Shown here: piece after piece, positions 48,301 through 63,300 of the stretch
How the letters are laid out: each line of letters starts with the position of its first letter
How positions within the stretch are numbered: the stretch's first letter is position 1
DNA from: Mugil cephalus
Lineage: Eukaryota; Chordata; Actinopteri; Mugiliformes; Mugilidae
NCBI RefSeq assembly: GCF_022458985.1
Contig: NC_061774.1
Span: forward strand, 19,748,697-19,812,696
DNA length: 64,000 nt
Reading direction: 5' to 3'
Notes under the pieces: generated by a model
Told to the model about the DNA's origin: nothing
The model's input: the letters and a program-made list of their open reading frames with translations, nothing else
Databases searched by the model: none
Program-made: the position numbers and the translations under genes

Positions 48301-51300
48301 CACACACAGATACGTTATTTAGCGTGAACTTGTTCTTTGTGGTTGATGGCATTCGAAATGTTTGCTGTTGTAAGCAAGATTGGTGAGTTTTAACCAACTT
48401 CTGTTTCAGTGACAGTTGTTTTTCGTCGTGTGAAATGTTGTTTAAATTATATTTCTTCTTCTCAGACATACCTAAAACAGAATTATTCCACTACTATGTG
48501 AACTTGTCTGTAATAAAGAGCTCTATGTCCATTTCAGGTATTCAGAGAGGAGAGCCAACACATGGCGCGGCCACAGCTAAGCCCCAGTGGTGTGGATCTC
48601 GACCTACTCAGACCACTGCTCGTCCTCCTCTTATGGGCCCTCCCCCTACCCCTGCTTCTAGACTACCACGGAAGACCCTGGGGCCAGCTAGGAGCCTAAA
48701 TGAAGGCAGTGTTCACAGCGAACTGAGTCACAGCACAGGGAATACTCAAGGTGAGGCTTATAGAAGATGTTTACATGTTCTCAAGGTGTATGACCTGTTA
48801 ATGTAGTTATATTAAGTTTTAAAATCACTTATATGCCAGCTGTCAAACATAACCCTTGGTTTTTAACGACACATCTGGACCAGTAAGGGAGGGGCTGCTG
48901 TTTAAATGACTGACCCACTTCAGGCCTGGGCTTGGATGTAAATCTCCCTCCGTGCAAATCTTTCTCTGCGTTTAATAATACCTTCACATCTGCCAAAATG
49001 TAGCAGAAAAACAACATTTATTAGATTTCTCCATTTTAAACAGCTCTAATAGAAATTCAGAAAAAATTAAATTAGCTAAAATGCAGGTCAGGTGCAGAAA
49101 ATCATCTGTTTTGTTGCTGATTGTCAATCGAGAACATACTAATACTATTTGTACGAAGGAGCCCTGTTGTGCTTAAAATCTTCAGCAGCATGCAGGTCTG
49201 TGATTGGCTGAGAGGATCTATTTTCCAAACTGGGGGACCCCCCCATCTCTTTCTGTTGTCACGGCAACGGGTTACATTCCACTCTAGTTCACACACAGTG
49301 TTGCCTGAAGGAGAGACGGCAGACGTGCACTATAACTGATGCCGTCTGAGGTGGATTAAAAGAGCGTTTCATTCATTTTTAACTGAAAACCGATGGCTGG
49401 TTACACTGGACTTCGAAGCTGCACTTGGACTGAATTTCCTGCGTATATTTTCAACAACACCTCTTTATTCGCACAAGGCAGTGCAGCATCCAACTGTGAT
49501 GTCACTCTCTTGACATGCCTGCTCATTGGATCCTATCGCTTCTGTATCATCCCTTTGTTAGCTGCATTAAATGGAAAAGATAAAAAGCTTTGGAGAAGTG
49601 AGTGAGACGGTCAGTTTACTCATAGCTGGGGTTTCCATGGTGAAGTACTTACTTTTGAACGTTTTCAGTTATACGTTGTTTATAAATAAGCTTCTGTTAG
49701 ATTATTTGCTGCATTCTTACTCTGATAATTGTTATAATAGTCAGATTAACATTTCTTTCATTGTTCTTTTACATGAATGTTTATATAAATATATTTATTT
49801 AATTTGGTGCAAGCAAGTTTTCACATATTGTTCCATAAATGATCCGTTTACATCCTCTTTTGCTTGACTTTCTTACCATCACTTGTGATAGAATACTATG
49901 TGAGCTCAATGGTAATGACACTAGAACTGTTGCTAGTTGCTGTATTGTGGTAATGAATGGTGAATCTCAAGTGTTTTCACAAACCAGAATTTAATGGCAT
50001 AACTTGCACTATGTAATCAGAACGTTTCTATCTGTCCACCAGTTTTTGGAGGAGCTGCACATAAACCAACCCCAGTGAAATCTGTTGTACTGAAAGCAAA
50101 GTTAATCTCAACCCCTGGGAAAAACGCTGGACCAGGTGAGACACACACACACATCCTCAAACAGTACAGACCTCATATGTCCATTATTTTTATATTTCTT
50201 TTTTTGATTAAGTAAGCAAGTTTCCCTTCATGAACTCCCATTGATCTCTCAATAAATAAGGCATTGATTGATTTATCTTTCATCAAATCCTCACATTATG
50301 ATAAGGTAATGTCCTACACGACCCAAAGTGTAAACTCTCAGAAGTCACAACTCTGGTTCCTTTGTGTTGTGTGGTGACAGTCCTTGATGAGTCATCCTTG
50401 ACCTTGATTGAATTAAATGACTGAAATCTTTGTTGGCCAGTAGAACCTTGATCAAACCCCACGGTTTGATTTAAAAGCTGTCTGTGTGTCACTGCAGTTA
50501 GTCGCCAGCATTTCTGTTTCATTATGGGTCAGACTAACTCCAGCCTCTTTTCTCACCTGGATTTTCTGCTCGTAACAGCATTGACCACAGCTTGCAGGCC
50601 TGCTGCGTCCTCAGACAAAGGATCATCAGCTTCTACATTCAGCCCTCTGAAAAGGAGCGCTTCAGCAAGATTTGTCCGAAGTTCAAGTGGACCTGGTAAG
50701 AGTTTCCTCTTTTCAGTTTGTTTTTTTGACATGGATCTTATTGATTTTATTATCTGTTTTGCCAGACTTAAACTAAACATGGGTGAATGCTTGTGGGGCG
50801 GCACAAAAATGTGTTGTTATTGTGCTTCGTGTAGTACTGTAGTATTCAGGGAAATTATAGCCTATGAGGAAATAGATTTTACATTTCTCTAAAATGTGAA
50901 TCTTTGTCAGGCGTGAATTAGACTTTCCATATTTTACCAAAAAGAATCATGTTTGCTTCAACCTGCTTTAGACGACTGTTACATATCATCAGGTGAACAC
51001 AACACGTATTGCGCTCAGAAATCATTGCAATTCTTGGTTAGTTGAGAAAATAATCAGTTTGAGTCATTGTTGCTCTCTGGGATTGACTGATGAATATTTT
51101 CTGTCTTTTATGGCGTCATTACAGTCTGGTCAGTTTTACTGCTTTTTATTTAATGTTAGATTAAATATGGTTCCCAGTCACGGTTAAGGACACCACAAGC
51201 AGTATCTAGGATGGAGGGTGAATGAGAGAAAGGGTAGAGGGCTAGATTAAATCCCCATTGGCTGCAGTTATGCTCTTTGCTCCTCCCACTCCTTTTTTTT

Positions 51301-54300
51301 TTTTTTTTTTTTTTTATTCTCCAACCCTCCCCCACCCCCTCTCCTCTCTGCCTAGCATCCTGGCTCTGCTACAGCACCGCCATCATCAAGCTTAGAGATG
51401 CTGCTTGCTTTGCTCTGCTGTGGGAGATCCGCGTGTTTGGTGAATAGATGAATCCTGGCTTTACCAAGAGGATTAAGAGATTTTTACTTTTTTTTTTGTC
51501 CCTCTCTCTATCATGTCTCTTAGACTGTGCCACAGATCACTGGCCAGCCTTTAACCTTTTCTGCATATTCTGGTCTTCGCAACTGAGAATTAGATTTTAG
51601 AGCTGGGAGACCTGCCATGCCGAACTGGGTGCCCTCACTTTTTTCAAGGCTGCCTCAGTGGAATAACCGTTACTACTGCTTTTTATTGTTTTATTTAATT
51701 ATTTTCTGCCAGTCCTCATCAGTTCTGATGTCACCTGAGGCATGACACACTGAGGTGCACCGTGGCTTGCAGTTTGTAGCCAGCGTCGAGCGTTTGCTTT
51801 TGGATTTTTAAATCGTTGTTTGCTGAAAACACTGGCTTGTTGCTGAGATGTTGTGGTCCCCGAAACTCTCCCTATCAAACATCCACGTGCGTCTAACAGC
51901 CAAGGGTTTACTCCGAAACATTCAGCTGCTGTCAGGATGCAGGAAGAACACAGTTGTTTTCCACGCAGGTCTGTCTTTTATTTCAGTGTTAATATATTGC
52001 TGTTGACATTGTTGTAACATTGTAGTGGTGTTTGTGTTTCTGTGCTGTAACGTTTAAGCCGAGACTATCAGCGTTGTCCTTTTGAGGTGGTTCTGTGCTG
52101 TTGGCTCTTTCTGAAATCTATTTTTAGTATAGCTATTTACTAGTCGGCAAACAGGAGGTTCAGCTTTCATTTTACCTACCTTGGTCATTAAAACAGGAGT
52201 CTGGGCAGAAGCATTTTAGATTATGATATGTATCCATGAACAACGTAAAACCACCATAATTGTCATATCAACATTTCAGAGTAGCTTCCATTATTTTTGA
52301 GGCTACCGTTTATATGATAAAGTGTCAAAATACACTTTATCTTGGTCTGTGGGACATTCAGTGCTCCTGTTTCACTCAAATGGACCAAGGTTATTTTGGT
52401 TCTTGGTCTCTAGGTTGAACCATGGGAACCCAGCTGTGATTGGTGGACAGTATTATGGGAAAATAGTAGCTTTCTGCAGTTCCCACATTACGTAAAAAAA
52501 TAAATAATAATAAAAAAAGACCAAATATGGTAACGTTTGCCAAGGGTTAAATGTTTAAATTGGCAATGTTTTAACAAAAAATGCAGAATCTTGAATATTG
52601 TCCAAATCCGAGATCTTTTTATCATGACTAACAAGTATTTGTTTATTTATTCATTTTAAGTGCTCCCAGTCTCGTTCTGTTGTGAAATATTGTAAGTTAT
52701 TCTGTCAACCAAGTACTAAAACAAGGGCTTGATTGTGAACGGTCCTGTCACTTGTGCTGTGATGCGATATCTCCTTAGAGTAACAGAACACAATGCAGTG
52801 GAGTCTCTAAATCACTCACTATCTCGTGTTGAGTGTTTGACTTTATGTGGTGCAAAATTTTTTTTTTTTTTTTTGAGCCTTGAAAAATGTCTGAAATGAA
52901 ATTAGGGCAACATATTTCATAATCACAAATCAACAAATGGCCGTGGATTGTTTGTTGTTACGGAGCTGTCGTCAGTGAAAGAGATGATGTGCTTCTGTAA
53001 AATCTGATTTAATTTGGAAAGTGCAGATTTCACGAGATTAAGCTAAATGCTAACTCCCAGACCATATGTTTGCTAATTTGTGGATATTTATTTTCTGTTT
53101 TCAGTATCGTTTAGAATCACACTGAAGGAATTAACCGCACAGAATTTTCTTTCATAGCCTGAAAATCAGACTGAATTGACATTTAATTTTATTCAGAATT
53201 TGAGTGTCTGAATCATCTGCGATGTCTCAGATATTTTAGGTACTGTCTCTGCAGAATAATTTTGAGCGACTTAAATATGTAGACGTATGCATTTTTCTCA
53301 ATATTGCTGTTTCTTGATGTGCACATCAGACCATATATCTTTTTATGGACATGTTCAAACAGTTTTTTCTATAATTTGCTACAAGTAAACTGACCTATAA
53401 ATAAGAAATGCAGTACAGGGGAATAAAATAGTAGATGCTTTATTATGTCACGCAATGTGATATTTAGTTTTGGAAAGACCACAATATGATGAAGGAAAAA
53501 TGTAAGTAGTCAGCTCACTGAGTCTGTTGCTGAGCTTATTGTTTTTTGTTTTGTTATTTTTTTCCCCTGTATAAAGGCATGTTTGTGATGCATATTGGTG
53601 TTCAGATGGTGTGTCTTTGTGCACAACCAGCAGAGGGCGTAATAAAACCTTGTTGAGTTAGTTCACCATCATCAAAATGATTGAAAACAAAGCTCCACAA
53701 CTCAACAATGTCTTTCCATCTGTGTCAATAAGGATCTTTAATATCTCTATCTTCCTGTTTTAAAAAAAAAAAAAAATCTTATTTATTTTACGTGTGAAAT
53801 ATTATCCTACAGTACCATCAAAGGTTTGGACACACCTATACATTGAAGCTTTGCCTCTGTCTTTTATCTATTATCTGGACTCTAAATGTGTTCAGAAAAT
53901 GCTAAGAGTGTGTAAAGCTGTTACCAACACAGATGGTTGTCGCATATTGTGGTTTAACACATTTTCTAACGCTTTTTAACTGTTTACTTTATAACTCGAT
54001 GGGTCATTCCAGAAAACACTTGAATAAGTGTGTGACTCAGACTTTTGGCTGGTACTGTAAGTAATCTATGTAGCCAAAATCAAATTAGTAAATTTAATAT
54101 GAGAGGTCGTTAAGATTTGAAGTTGTTTTTCTGATTTTGTACCATCTGGGTGACACACTGAAGCCTATTATGAGCAAAAATTTTTGTGCAACAGTCAACG
54201 TTTAGTGTCCTGACTACATAATGGCTGAAATCTTTCTGTCCTGCACATGTGTCTTTTGTTGACATTGATCCAGTAGCAGTACAGAATGAATACTTTGTTT

Positions 54301-57300
54301 GTCTTAAAGGCTGTGCCTGTCTCTTACGCTGTAACAGTTTACTTTGGCTCTGAATGACAGAAACTGCCTTTAAGGTAAACTGCATATCCGCATACAGAGC
54401 TGTGAGAGCTTGAGTCAGCCTGTGGTGGGACTGGCTTTTATTATCCCGATTTCTCAAGTGCACAATTTGTGCTTTATGTTTCATAGGTTTGTCTTTTGAA
54501 TCTGTTGCCTTCACGATCATGTGTGCATAATGGTGTGTTTGGTCGAACAAGGCAGTACTGTTTGTTATCTGCAGTATTATTTTTCCAGGCCAGTGTTCAG
54601 AGATTTGGCAGAAGTCTACAGAAGATGGGGACGATGATTTTTGTTGTTGGCCAAATCAGAGGGTGATAAAGGGAAAAATAAAGAGTATATACACGTCATT
54701 AGTTTGCTTGGAAATCCGTTATATTATTATGACATATTGCGTAGCTACATGCTGCTGTTATTCTAGGATGTTATGATGTTCTCGGATGTTGCTCTGTTTA
54801 GTACCTCTAAATTTAACTTGACTATGGTCCAGCTTTTGTGCTTCATAAAGGACAAGTCAATAACGAATGAGGAGACTATATATATCTGCGTAGTATAACA
54901 ATGGATTAATAGAATAATTCACTCAGCTTTGAGGAAGCATGTTTATTTTTTTTGCTTAATAATCTTTATTTATGTAACAGCTACCATCTGAAACAACATA
55001 CAAGGCTGAATGTTGATCCCCACTGGTGGCTGGTAGTACAATATATTCCCTCATTAACGTTGGTATTCCTGTTATGTCACAGGATATTGTTGCTGCTGTG
55101 TTACATAACATGCACTACACCGTCTTCTCAAAGTAAATATGCATACAGACACTTTTCAATTGTCGGTCACATGTCCCTTTTTTTCCCACTCACCCCTGCT
55201 GTGAAAGTGAGAGTGTGTTCTCGCGTCCAAGCTTTGTGGCAGATTAAATAATGTGTTGGTCATTAGTGGGATTTATGGCGGCTGTTGGATATCTGTGATA
55301 TATTTACGAAGCTTGTGTAAGTCAAAACTACAATAGCATGGCCTTGCTAAAATAAGCTGTCCTTGGTGGCCAGTGTCTGCAGGGTGCATTAGGATATGGA
55401 TCCATTTCTGTGGCTGGGTTGTCAGAGGAACAGCACCGGGGATCATCACACCCGCTGACGGGACAGAAATTAGGGCTTTGACTCTGGGGCTTGTGAACCT
55501 GACAGGGGTGTATGAGTTGGGTGGTGCTGCCATCAGGCCACTAGCGGTGGTCATGGAAGGGAGTATGTTGATGATCAATGTTGTCACACTCAACTCATGT
55601 TCTTTCACAGTGGACAAGAACAAATCCAAGCCCAGCTCCCGTCAGCAGCCCCCTCAACAGCCGGCATCCCACCTAAACCAGAGCACTGGACCTCAGGATG
55701 GGATACCAACGAGTTTCACAGAGTGTGGGAAAAAATACATCCAGCAGCTCAAAGGACTCCTGACGGGCAGTAACCGTGGATTTGAGGCAGTTGCCATCGT
55801 CTTGCAGAAAACTTTGACAGAGGTAAGAAAATTTTACTTTTTCAATCTGAATTTATTTATTTTTAATTTTACATTTCAACAACCTGGACTTTGTTTACTT
55901 ATTTTTGTGTATGGTAATAGTGAGTAAGAGATGGATCTTCTATTGATCTGTGTTTACACAAGAGTCAAGTTATCTTTATATTATCACCTTTGGATTCTAT
56001 ATGTTAAATGAAGGAAAACTGATTTCCTGTTTACTGCAATAGGATTGGGAATGAATGCAAGTGTATGAGAGGCTCCACAAAAAGACTTACTCTGCGTGTG
56101 ACGTGTATGTGAAGGAGAGATTTGTCTTTGTTTGACAATCAGTCAATTATTCCTGTGGTGTTGAGTCAAAATATGAGCTGCCTCCTAAAAGAGGCACCGT
56201 GATCTCCTGTTAAAACAAAGGTCTGGTGAAAACCTGGGTTTATTCTAAATTCTAAATTATCAAAAAAATATATATATTTGAGTTGACTTTTCATGGATTT
56301 GCATGTTTCTTTTTGTGGGAAAGACGAGCATTGTCTCCAGTGTTTTTTTAAGTCTTTAAGCCTGTTTGTTTTTTTGACTTCCACTACATGCCTCAAGATC
56401 TTGTTCTTTCCAGAGTGTTTTACAAATAGACTTAAACTAAACGGCTGTCCTCCAGCCAACCCCAGCCATCATACTCCCTCATTTAATTACCGTTGAATTG
56501 AAACGGTTATGTGGTGCTTGGACTCAAGTGTCATTACATCAGAATGCATACCGCCTAAATATGTTTGAGTTATAAAAGTAAATCCAGTTTTTCTATTTTA
56601 ATCTGTGTCTCCTGGTGAAGCTGTGTGGGGGAAAAATGACACCCATTTGTTGTGTATTAATACTTGAAAGCATCCAAATATTAAATTATATTTACAGTAC
56701 TGTTGAATTGTTACATGCTACTGGGTTTTCACCATTTTATCTTATACTGCAGGTATATTAGTTCCACTAGGCAGAACAAAAAATACTACTGTAGCGACAC
56801 AGTTGAATCTTCCCCCAAGGCTTCAGTGCTCGACACATTTGGAGGTGAGGGATCATATACTTGTTCCTGCTGGTTGGTCAAGGCACCTGTACAGATGGTA
56901 GACAGCTGATTTCTGGTTTACATTTCAAAGTACAGTACATCTTTGTAGGAAATGTCCTCCACAGTTGTTCCACAAGCTGTTGTCGTACCTCTGAAAGCAC
57001 GACTACTAAGACCTTTGTTCAGAAAATTAAACCACTGCTTCTCTCAGCTGTGATGCAGAAACTCACCCATGTGTTTTATTGCCTCTGACCTAAATTTCAG
57101 CAACTCCCTTTACCCCGGAGTTTGACACCACACTGATCTTTTACGGCTGCGTTCCGGATAGTTGCAGTTGTGATTGAGTTCATATCAGTCCACTATAAAC
57201 CATAAGAAGCTTAAGTCTCGGGAACACACTTTGTCCTTTTAACCTTATTTCAGGTTTCAGGTCAGTAGTAATTTGTTTTTGATGCATAGTGTATTGAGAG

Positions 57301-60300
57301 ATGCCTCAGCTCATGCATTCCAACAGTGTGAAGCCATTAGTGAAGGTTCTTTTATTTTGATATGTTTGGATGAAATCTCCCAAAGATGATTTCATAACAA
57401 AACATCAGTGTAACAATTTGAGTGATATGTTAAATATGTAAATATATTAATATTTAGTATTGGAGCCATTTTCTTTAATGACTTCAACCCTCGAGCTGAA
57501 TGGATGAGTTTCTTAGACCCTGATGACCCCACCTTATACTGCCAAAGAGGATTTTATACCCACCTAGAAAGGTATCTCTTTGGGTTTATAGACTGTCTGT
57601 GCTCTGAGACCGTGATAGATGACCTATTTTTGATAAGCATTTTTTATTTTATTTTTTTGGCCATCCATCTCATTTTATTGCTCTTTAAATAGTGTGGTCA
57701 CTTTCCAATAAATTCCACCCAGAATTTTGGACCTCGCAGTATGTGGTCATACAAAACGAATATGAAGCAGGATGTTTTTTTTAAAGGCTTTTCTCGTTCC
57801 AGACCATGTAATGTGACAGCTGGTATCTAAGGCTCAGTGCGTGATCTTTAGTCACTTGTGTTTGACTCACGTCCCTCTGTTTTGGCGCCAGGGTTGTGAA
57901 ACTGAATGCACTAAGAAATATTAAAAACATGCTTGTTCCTCTCTGGCAGAAAAGCAGCTGTTAAGACCTCCTCCCACTGACTCAACTTTAACTATTGCGT
58001 GTCTTGCTTATTTCACCCTTATGTTGTACGTGATAATAGTAGATTAAAATATTAAATGGTTGATCTGAGTATCAGGTGTATTAATGGGGCGAGTTGTTAT
58101 GCACTCTGTGTGGAATGGAATCTGGTGGCCACTCATCATACCAAGAATAGGAGGTTGGACCATACCATCATAGTGTGAGAATGCCCCAGCTGTTGACTTG
58201 ATATGGTTATGACCAGCAGCCAAATACTAGGCAGGGACTGTTTCTTATCATGTGTTTGGATGGCGTTTGTAAGCACTGGACCTACTTTGACATACCTCCT
58301 CTCAAAGAGAGAGAAGATGCTGTAAAATGAGTTTCTTTTCAGTAAAGGAATGCAAGTGCACACATTCCATATTCTCTCTAAAAAAAAAAAATACCCCATC
58401 ATGTTGCTTTGCTCTGCTTGTTTTCTGAAATACGCTGTATTTCCAGGATACTGTAACTTGATCTGCTGCAATTAGTCACTGATCTTAGTTCACCATCAAG
58501 GGTTATTCTACACCTCATCATCGTTGTACGCACCGGAGACATTTGTAGGACCTTAGGGGTGGGAAACTGATATCAAATGAAAATGGTTAAAGCGTGCACA
58601 GCCAAACAGGGCAGTCTGTGTTCAAGTATTTTTAGAATAAAAGTATTCTGACTATGAAATGGTTCTTTTCTTCATTTTAGGGTTGGGTGGAGGAAAAATT
58701 TGGTGACTACTTTTAAAAATTAAAAAAAAGTGAGATTACTAAATATTTTTTTTTAATCAAAACTTAGAGCAGACTTAATGATGAAGATCCTTTACGAAAA
58801 TCAGCCTTCTTTCAAAGGAAAAAAAATATGATTGTCTTCAAAAACAAAACATGACAAGTAAAGCATGTCGGTATTTAACTGGAGCAAGTGAAACTGTAGA
58901 AATCAAAACAGTTTGCCATACGGCCAGTTTTCAGTTACGATGTAGTGTGCTGTTTGCAGTGCAGTAGTCAGAGGTTATTTAAATTTTTATCGTTTCTATT
59001 TTTTTAATAGTATCCATTTACCATATATTGATTATAAAAAGACTTGCTTACACAGAAGCTGGAAATGTGATCGGTCACTGCATTATATCATCCTCTAATG
59101 GAGAGACTGTACCCACGCACCCCGTAGCTGTACAGCAGACTGTAAGGTAATGGTGCAGAGGGGCTGAAGGGATGATTTAATGTAGGTTTGGATGAGCAGT
59201 GGGGGGATGGTGGTAATGAAGCCTCTTCATGTATCCCCTGGGTAGGTCACTGCACAGCACAAGTCCTTCTCCATCAGCCTGATGTCAAGCAGCTCTGTGC
59301 AATTTATCTGTTTGCTCCACTCTGGCTGCCTTTAGTGCTGTCTTAAAGTGACCTCACCTCCCCGATGAGGAGGCTGTTCTCATGCACACTGTAGCCTGCC
59401 CCTTTTGTTTTTTTTTTTTAGGTGGATTACGGTAATGCACTCTGCAGTCACTCACCACAGCCAGTGAAGCGGCTTTTTCAGTCCTGCCTTAGATGTAGCC
59501 AGAGCAGTCTGGGAGGAAGTGCGTGCGGAGGTGGTGTGTCCACCTGGACCACTGTTTGTCCTGGAGCACTGGGTCTCCATTGCTACTGGGGGGACTCCGA
59601 CAACCCAAGCCTCAGACTGAGGCTGGACCATGGGCTGTTCTGGCAGCAAATCATGCCTTAGTGCTCCTTGTGCTGCAGAGAGGGTAACTGGCTTCTACAT
59701 TGTTCTATTCTGCAGTGAGGAATAGATGCAGGTCTGGGGAGCAGCAGGACAGGGTGGAATACTATTTGCTAATGTAAACTGATCAGTGAGGTGATGCCTG
59801 GCTTGTCTTACTTGTCTGTTTTTCCTCACGCGCAAAATTGAATTATGCAGGCTGTGTGATCTACGGTGTGTAGTGTCCAGCTGTTGTCATTTGGCATGAT
59901 AAGAGAGAGGTAGCTCACAGATTAACTGTTTTCTGGATCATCTCTGCGTCAATGTGAGGTCTAGCTGGAGCACTGCAGCTAGAACGCAGCCCTCTCCACT
60001 GCAAAACTGACTCAGAAAGGGAGAAATAAGGGAAACAGACTGGCACAAGGCTTGTGTGAAACTGAAAACATGAGTCAGTTCCCCTTTAATCCGTTTCGCT
60101 GATTATTATCTTCTGTTTAGTTCAAACACAATAGCTTCGTAGAAAAGCAGGATTCATCAAACGGTTATGTGACATCGTGGCATTGCATTCATTGCTCATT
60201 TGTGATCTTGACTGTGACGATTTCAGCTTGTTGCTGTGTTAAAATATTGCAGTGCTGTTCGGGGCATGTGCATGACTGTTTACTTTTTCCTTCTGCAGCG

Positions 60301-63300
60301 CGATGAAGCCACGAAGCAGTGCAGAGAGCTGTCCCAGGAGCTGGTCAATCTTAGAGGAGAGCTGGGTAAGTCCGGTCACCTTGCTCTGACTCTAGCAGTG
60401 ATTACAGTGCTTATCACTAAAGTACACACTGCTTTTACATGCTTTACCATTTAGCACCCTTTTTTTTTTTATCCTTTAATTTAATCTTGTGTTGCATGTT
60501 TGTTTAGAAAGTGTGCCTTAAAGTAGCTGCAGGGTTACCTTCTCTTAGTTAATAGAAGTGGTATCAAATTGTTTCATGAATTAAATATCATGTCTGTAGT
60601 CTGGGGGGGATGTCTTACCTTCGCCTATATAGATATTATCTACATAGAGATGGTTAGATCGTTCCTATTCCACTTGCTAATTGCCACGACACTGAAAATG
60701 CGATACCCTTTTGACAAGTTGGTGTGTGCGTGTTTAGCAGTGCTGAGTGGGACAGTGTCAGTCCATTCCCCAGGGAGTGGCAATCTGACCCCTGACCCCA
60801 CACACAGGAGGAGCTTCCACTGGTGGAATTCCCACACCACCTGAGGCCTTGTTAAAGCTCGTGGACAATGACCCATGTTTTATGTTCAGCCTAAGTGCTG
60901 TCACACCAAATAGCCTTGCATGTGCACGCTCGTTCAAACATGCTCTCACAACAGCTTTCAGTAGCAGTAGTGCCGCGGCTCCTCCCCTCCCTCACAGCCT
61001 CGGGACTTCCACATGACTGCTCTTATACGCTGAGCGCTGTTGTGTTTGACTTGACTTCAGGGAGGCTGTGAGATCCACACTGACCTCAGATGGACATTTT
61101 GAATCATGTAGGAAAACAGATTTGACATTATTATTACTTATTTCCTCCTCTTTGGCCATGCTTGCTTCCCCGGTGATTTCCCTCCTCACACAGAAAGAAA
61201 ATAGTACGTCTCTCTTCAGAATTATAGCACAGCCACACCGTTTGTCATACGTTTATTAAATAAAGTGGGATACCAGCTGGGGATGTGATGCTTCCAAACA
61301 TCACCTCGCATTGAGCCAAAATGCAGCTAAGTTTAGATTACGCGAACCCTCCTTTTTCCGAACACTGAGGTGTATGTGTGAGGGGATTTGGAGTCGAAAG
61401 TCACATGACTGCAGAAGCCGGGGGTTCATTTTCAGGCTGTACATACCAAAGCCTGATAGATAGTCCCTATGTTGGCTTGGTGCCTGTTCCTGAATTGGCT
61501 GCCATTATTCCGCTCTGGGTAAGGTGAATCCTCATGCAAAGGCAATGCAGTGTAGTCCTTCATTGGCCTTTTACTTCTTTTTTGTTAATTTGAAGAGAGT
61601 TGTAATTAGAAAACAGATCATGTACCTCGAGTGTTCCACGAGAGCACTGAACGAGAAGAGCCATAACGGAGCAACAGCTGGATTCAGGATTATTTTACAT
61701 CCACTGCTGAGGTTAAACATAGATTCACATTCTAAATAGTTGTGGTTTATTGTCATGCTGTGTATTTGAGACCAAACCTTGGGAGGAAAATCTGGTTAAC
61801 ATTGCAGCAACCTTTCGAGTTCTGCACAGTGTGGTTTTTTTTTTTTTACCCTCTACACTATCACAGTTACTTTGGCCCTATTCAAACAATAGATATGAGC
61901 AGTGTTTGTGCGCAGCCACTAGAACTGGGGACAGGTTGTGGAGCTGTCACCCACTTCTGGCCAGATACAAACACTTTGCAGTGGAGGCAGTTGAGAAATA
62001 GTGAGCGGGATTGACAAAACAAAGGCACGAATTGCAGAAACAAAAAATGACACAATATCGGCTCGGGAAGAAATCTGTTGCATATGTTGCCATTTTCAAT
62101 TTCAGTTTATTATGAAAGAACTCAGTTGTTTCTGTATCTTACTTGCCCTATAAATAACTGCAGTGTAGTTGGCCTCAGCAGTCAAGTGCAAAAGGCACCT
62201 CCCCTTTAAAGTCAGTTTTTCCATTCCTTTTTCTGAGAGCGTTTGGTGTCACACATTTAGGGAGGATTTAAATGGAGGTTCCTTAGTGGACGTATCAGGT
62301 TTCTTATGCAAGCATTTAATAATAAAGTTTTTCCCCTGTCCTTGTTTAACGAATATTACAGTCCGTGCAGCTGTCACACTTTCACCATAGTAAATACATT
62401 ACTGTCTGCTGGTTTTATTTCCAGTCTGCTCGGTCCACTCATCCGAGCGCCTGGAGAAGGAGAAGGAAGAGCTGCGTGTGTCTCTGGAGGACGCACTGCA
62501 GAGGCTGCAGGACCAGCACCAGAATGACCTGTCTGAGCTGGAGCAGAGGCTGCAGGCTTTTTATCAGGCCGAGTGGGACAAGGTTCACCTCACCTACCAG
62601 GAGGAAGCTGACAAATGCAAGACTCTCATGCAACAGCAGGTTTGTCCCCATTTTAATTCCTTTGTATTTAATGTAATTTAATTTATTTGAGAGTTGTTCA
62701 GGGAGATTCACAGCATCTGCTTTTATATTTATTACATTTATTTAAAGGACAGTCTTGAAGGATAACATGTACACGCCCTTAGATGTTATTTAATCTAATG
62801 TTGCAATGTTTTGTAATAAAGAATAACTTTATCGTGTGCTCTGTTGATTAGATGGTTGAGCTTAAAGCCAGTCATGAAGCCATGAAGCTGGAACTAGAAA
62901 ACAGCCATGAAGAACAGCTGCAGTGTGTCAAGCAGCAGTATGAGATGTCACTGGAAGGTGAGCGAACTGTACTTTGCAGCTGAAGTTGATGATTTCCTAG
63001 TTTAATAATGCCCGTTCCATTGTAGTTTTTTGCATCATGGGTATGAAATTGTGAATAGCTTTAACCTTTTGAGGTGCAATTTTCAGAAATGTTTTAATGC
63101 CACATAACATGTAAACGTTTCAGAGCTCAGGAACGTTCACAATGAGGAGCTGCAGTGTTTGGGCAAAACCTTAAAAGATGCTGAAGATGCTCTATCCGTA
63201 AGCTCCTTTTTCTAACTAATGTCCACCAACAACATGTCATGAGAATACCAATCTGATGAGCTACTGTGTTAGACTTTACTCAGTGGCTTTGTTTTTGCTG

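Larger units (their letters stand above)
50696..55610 (+). other. mtus1: mtus1 intron containing the internal promoter
   Basis: Besides the ATIP1-type exon it holds a 248-base Tc1-type MITE and a CTCF-consensus site. No other exon is recognised. Confidence 0.6.

Noticed and set aside
54110-54550. 146-codon minus-strand ORF
   Set aside because: Lies in an mtus1 intron next to the MITE; no family resemblance and no splice support.
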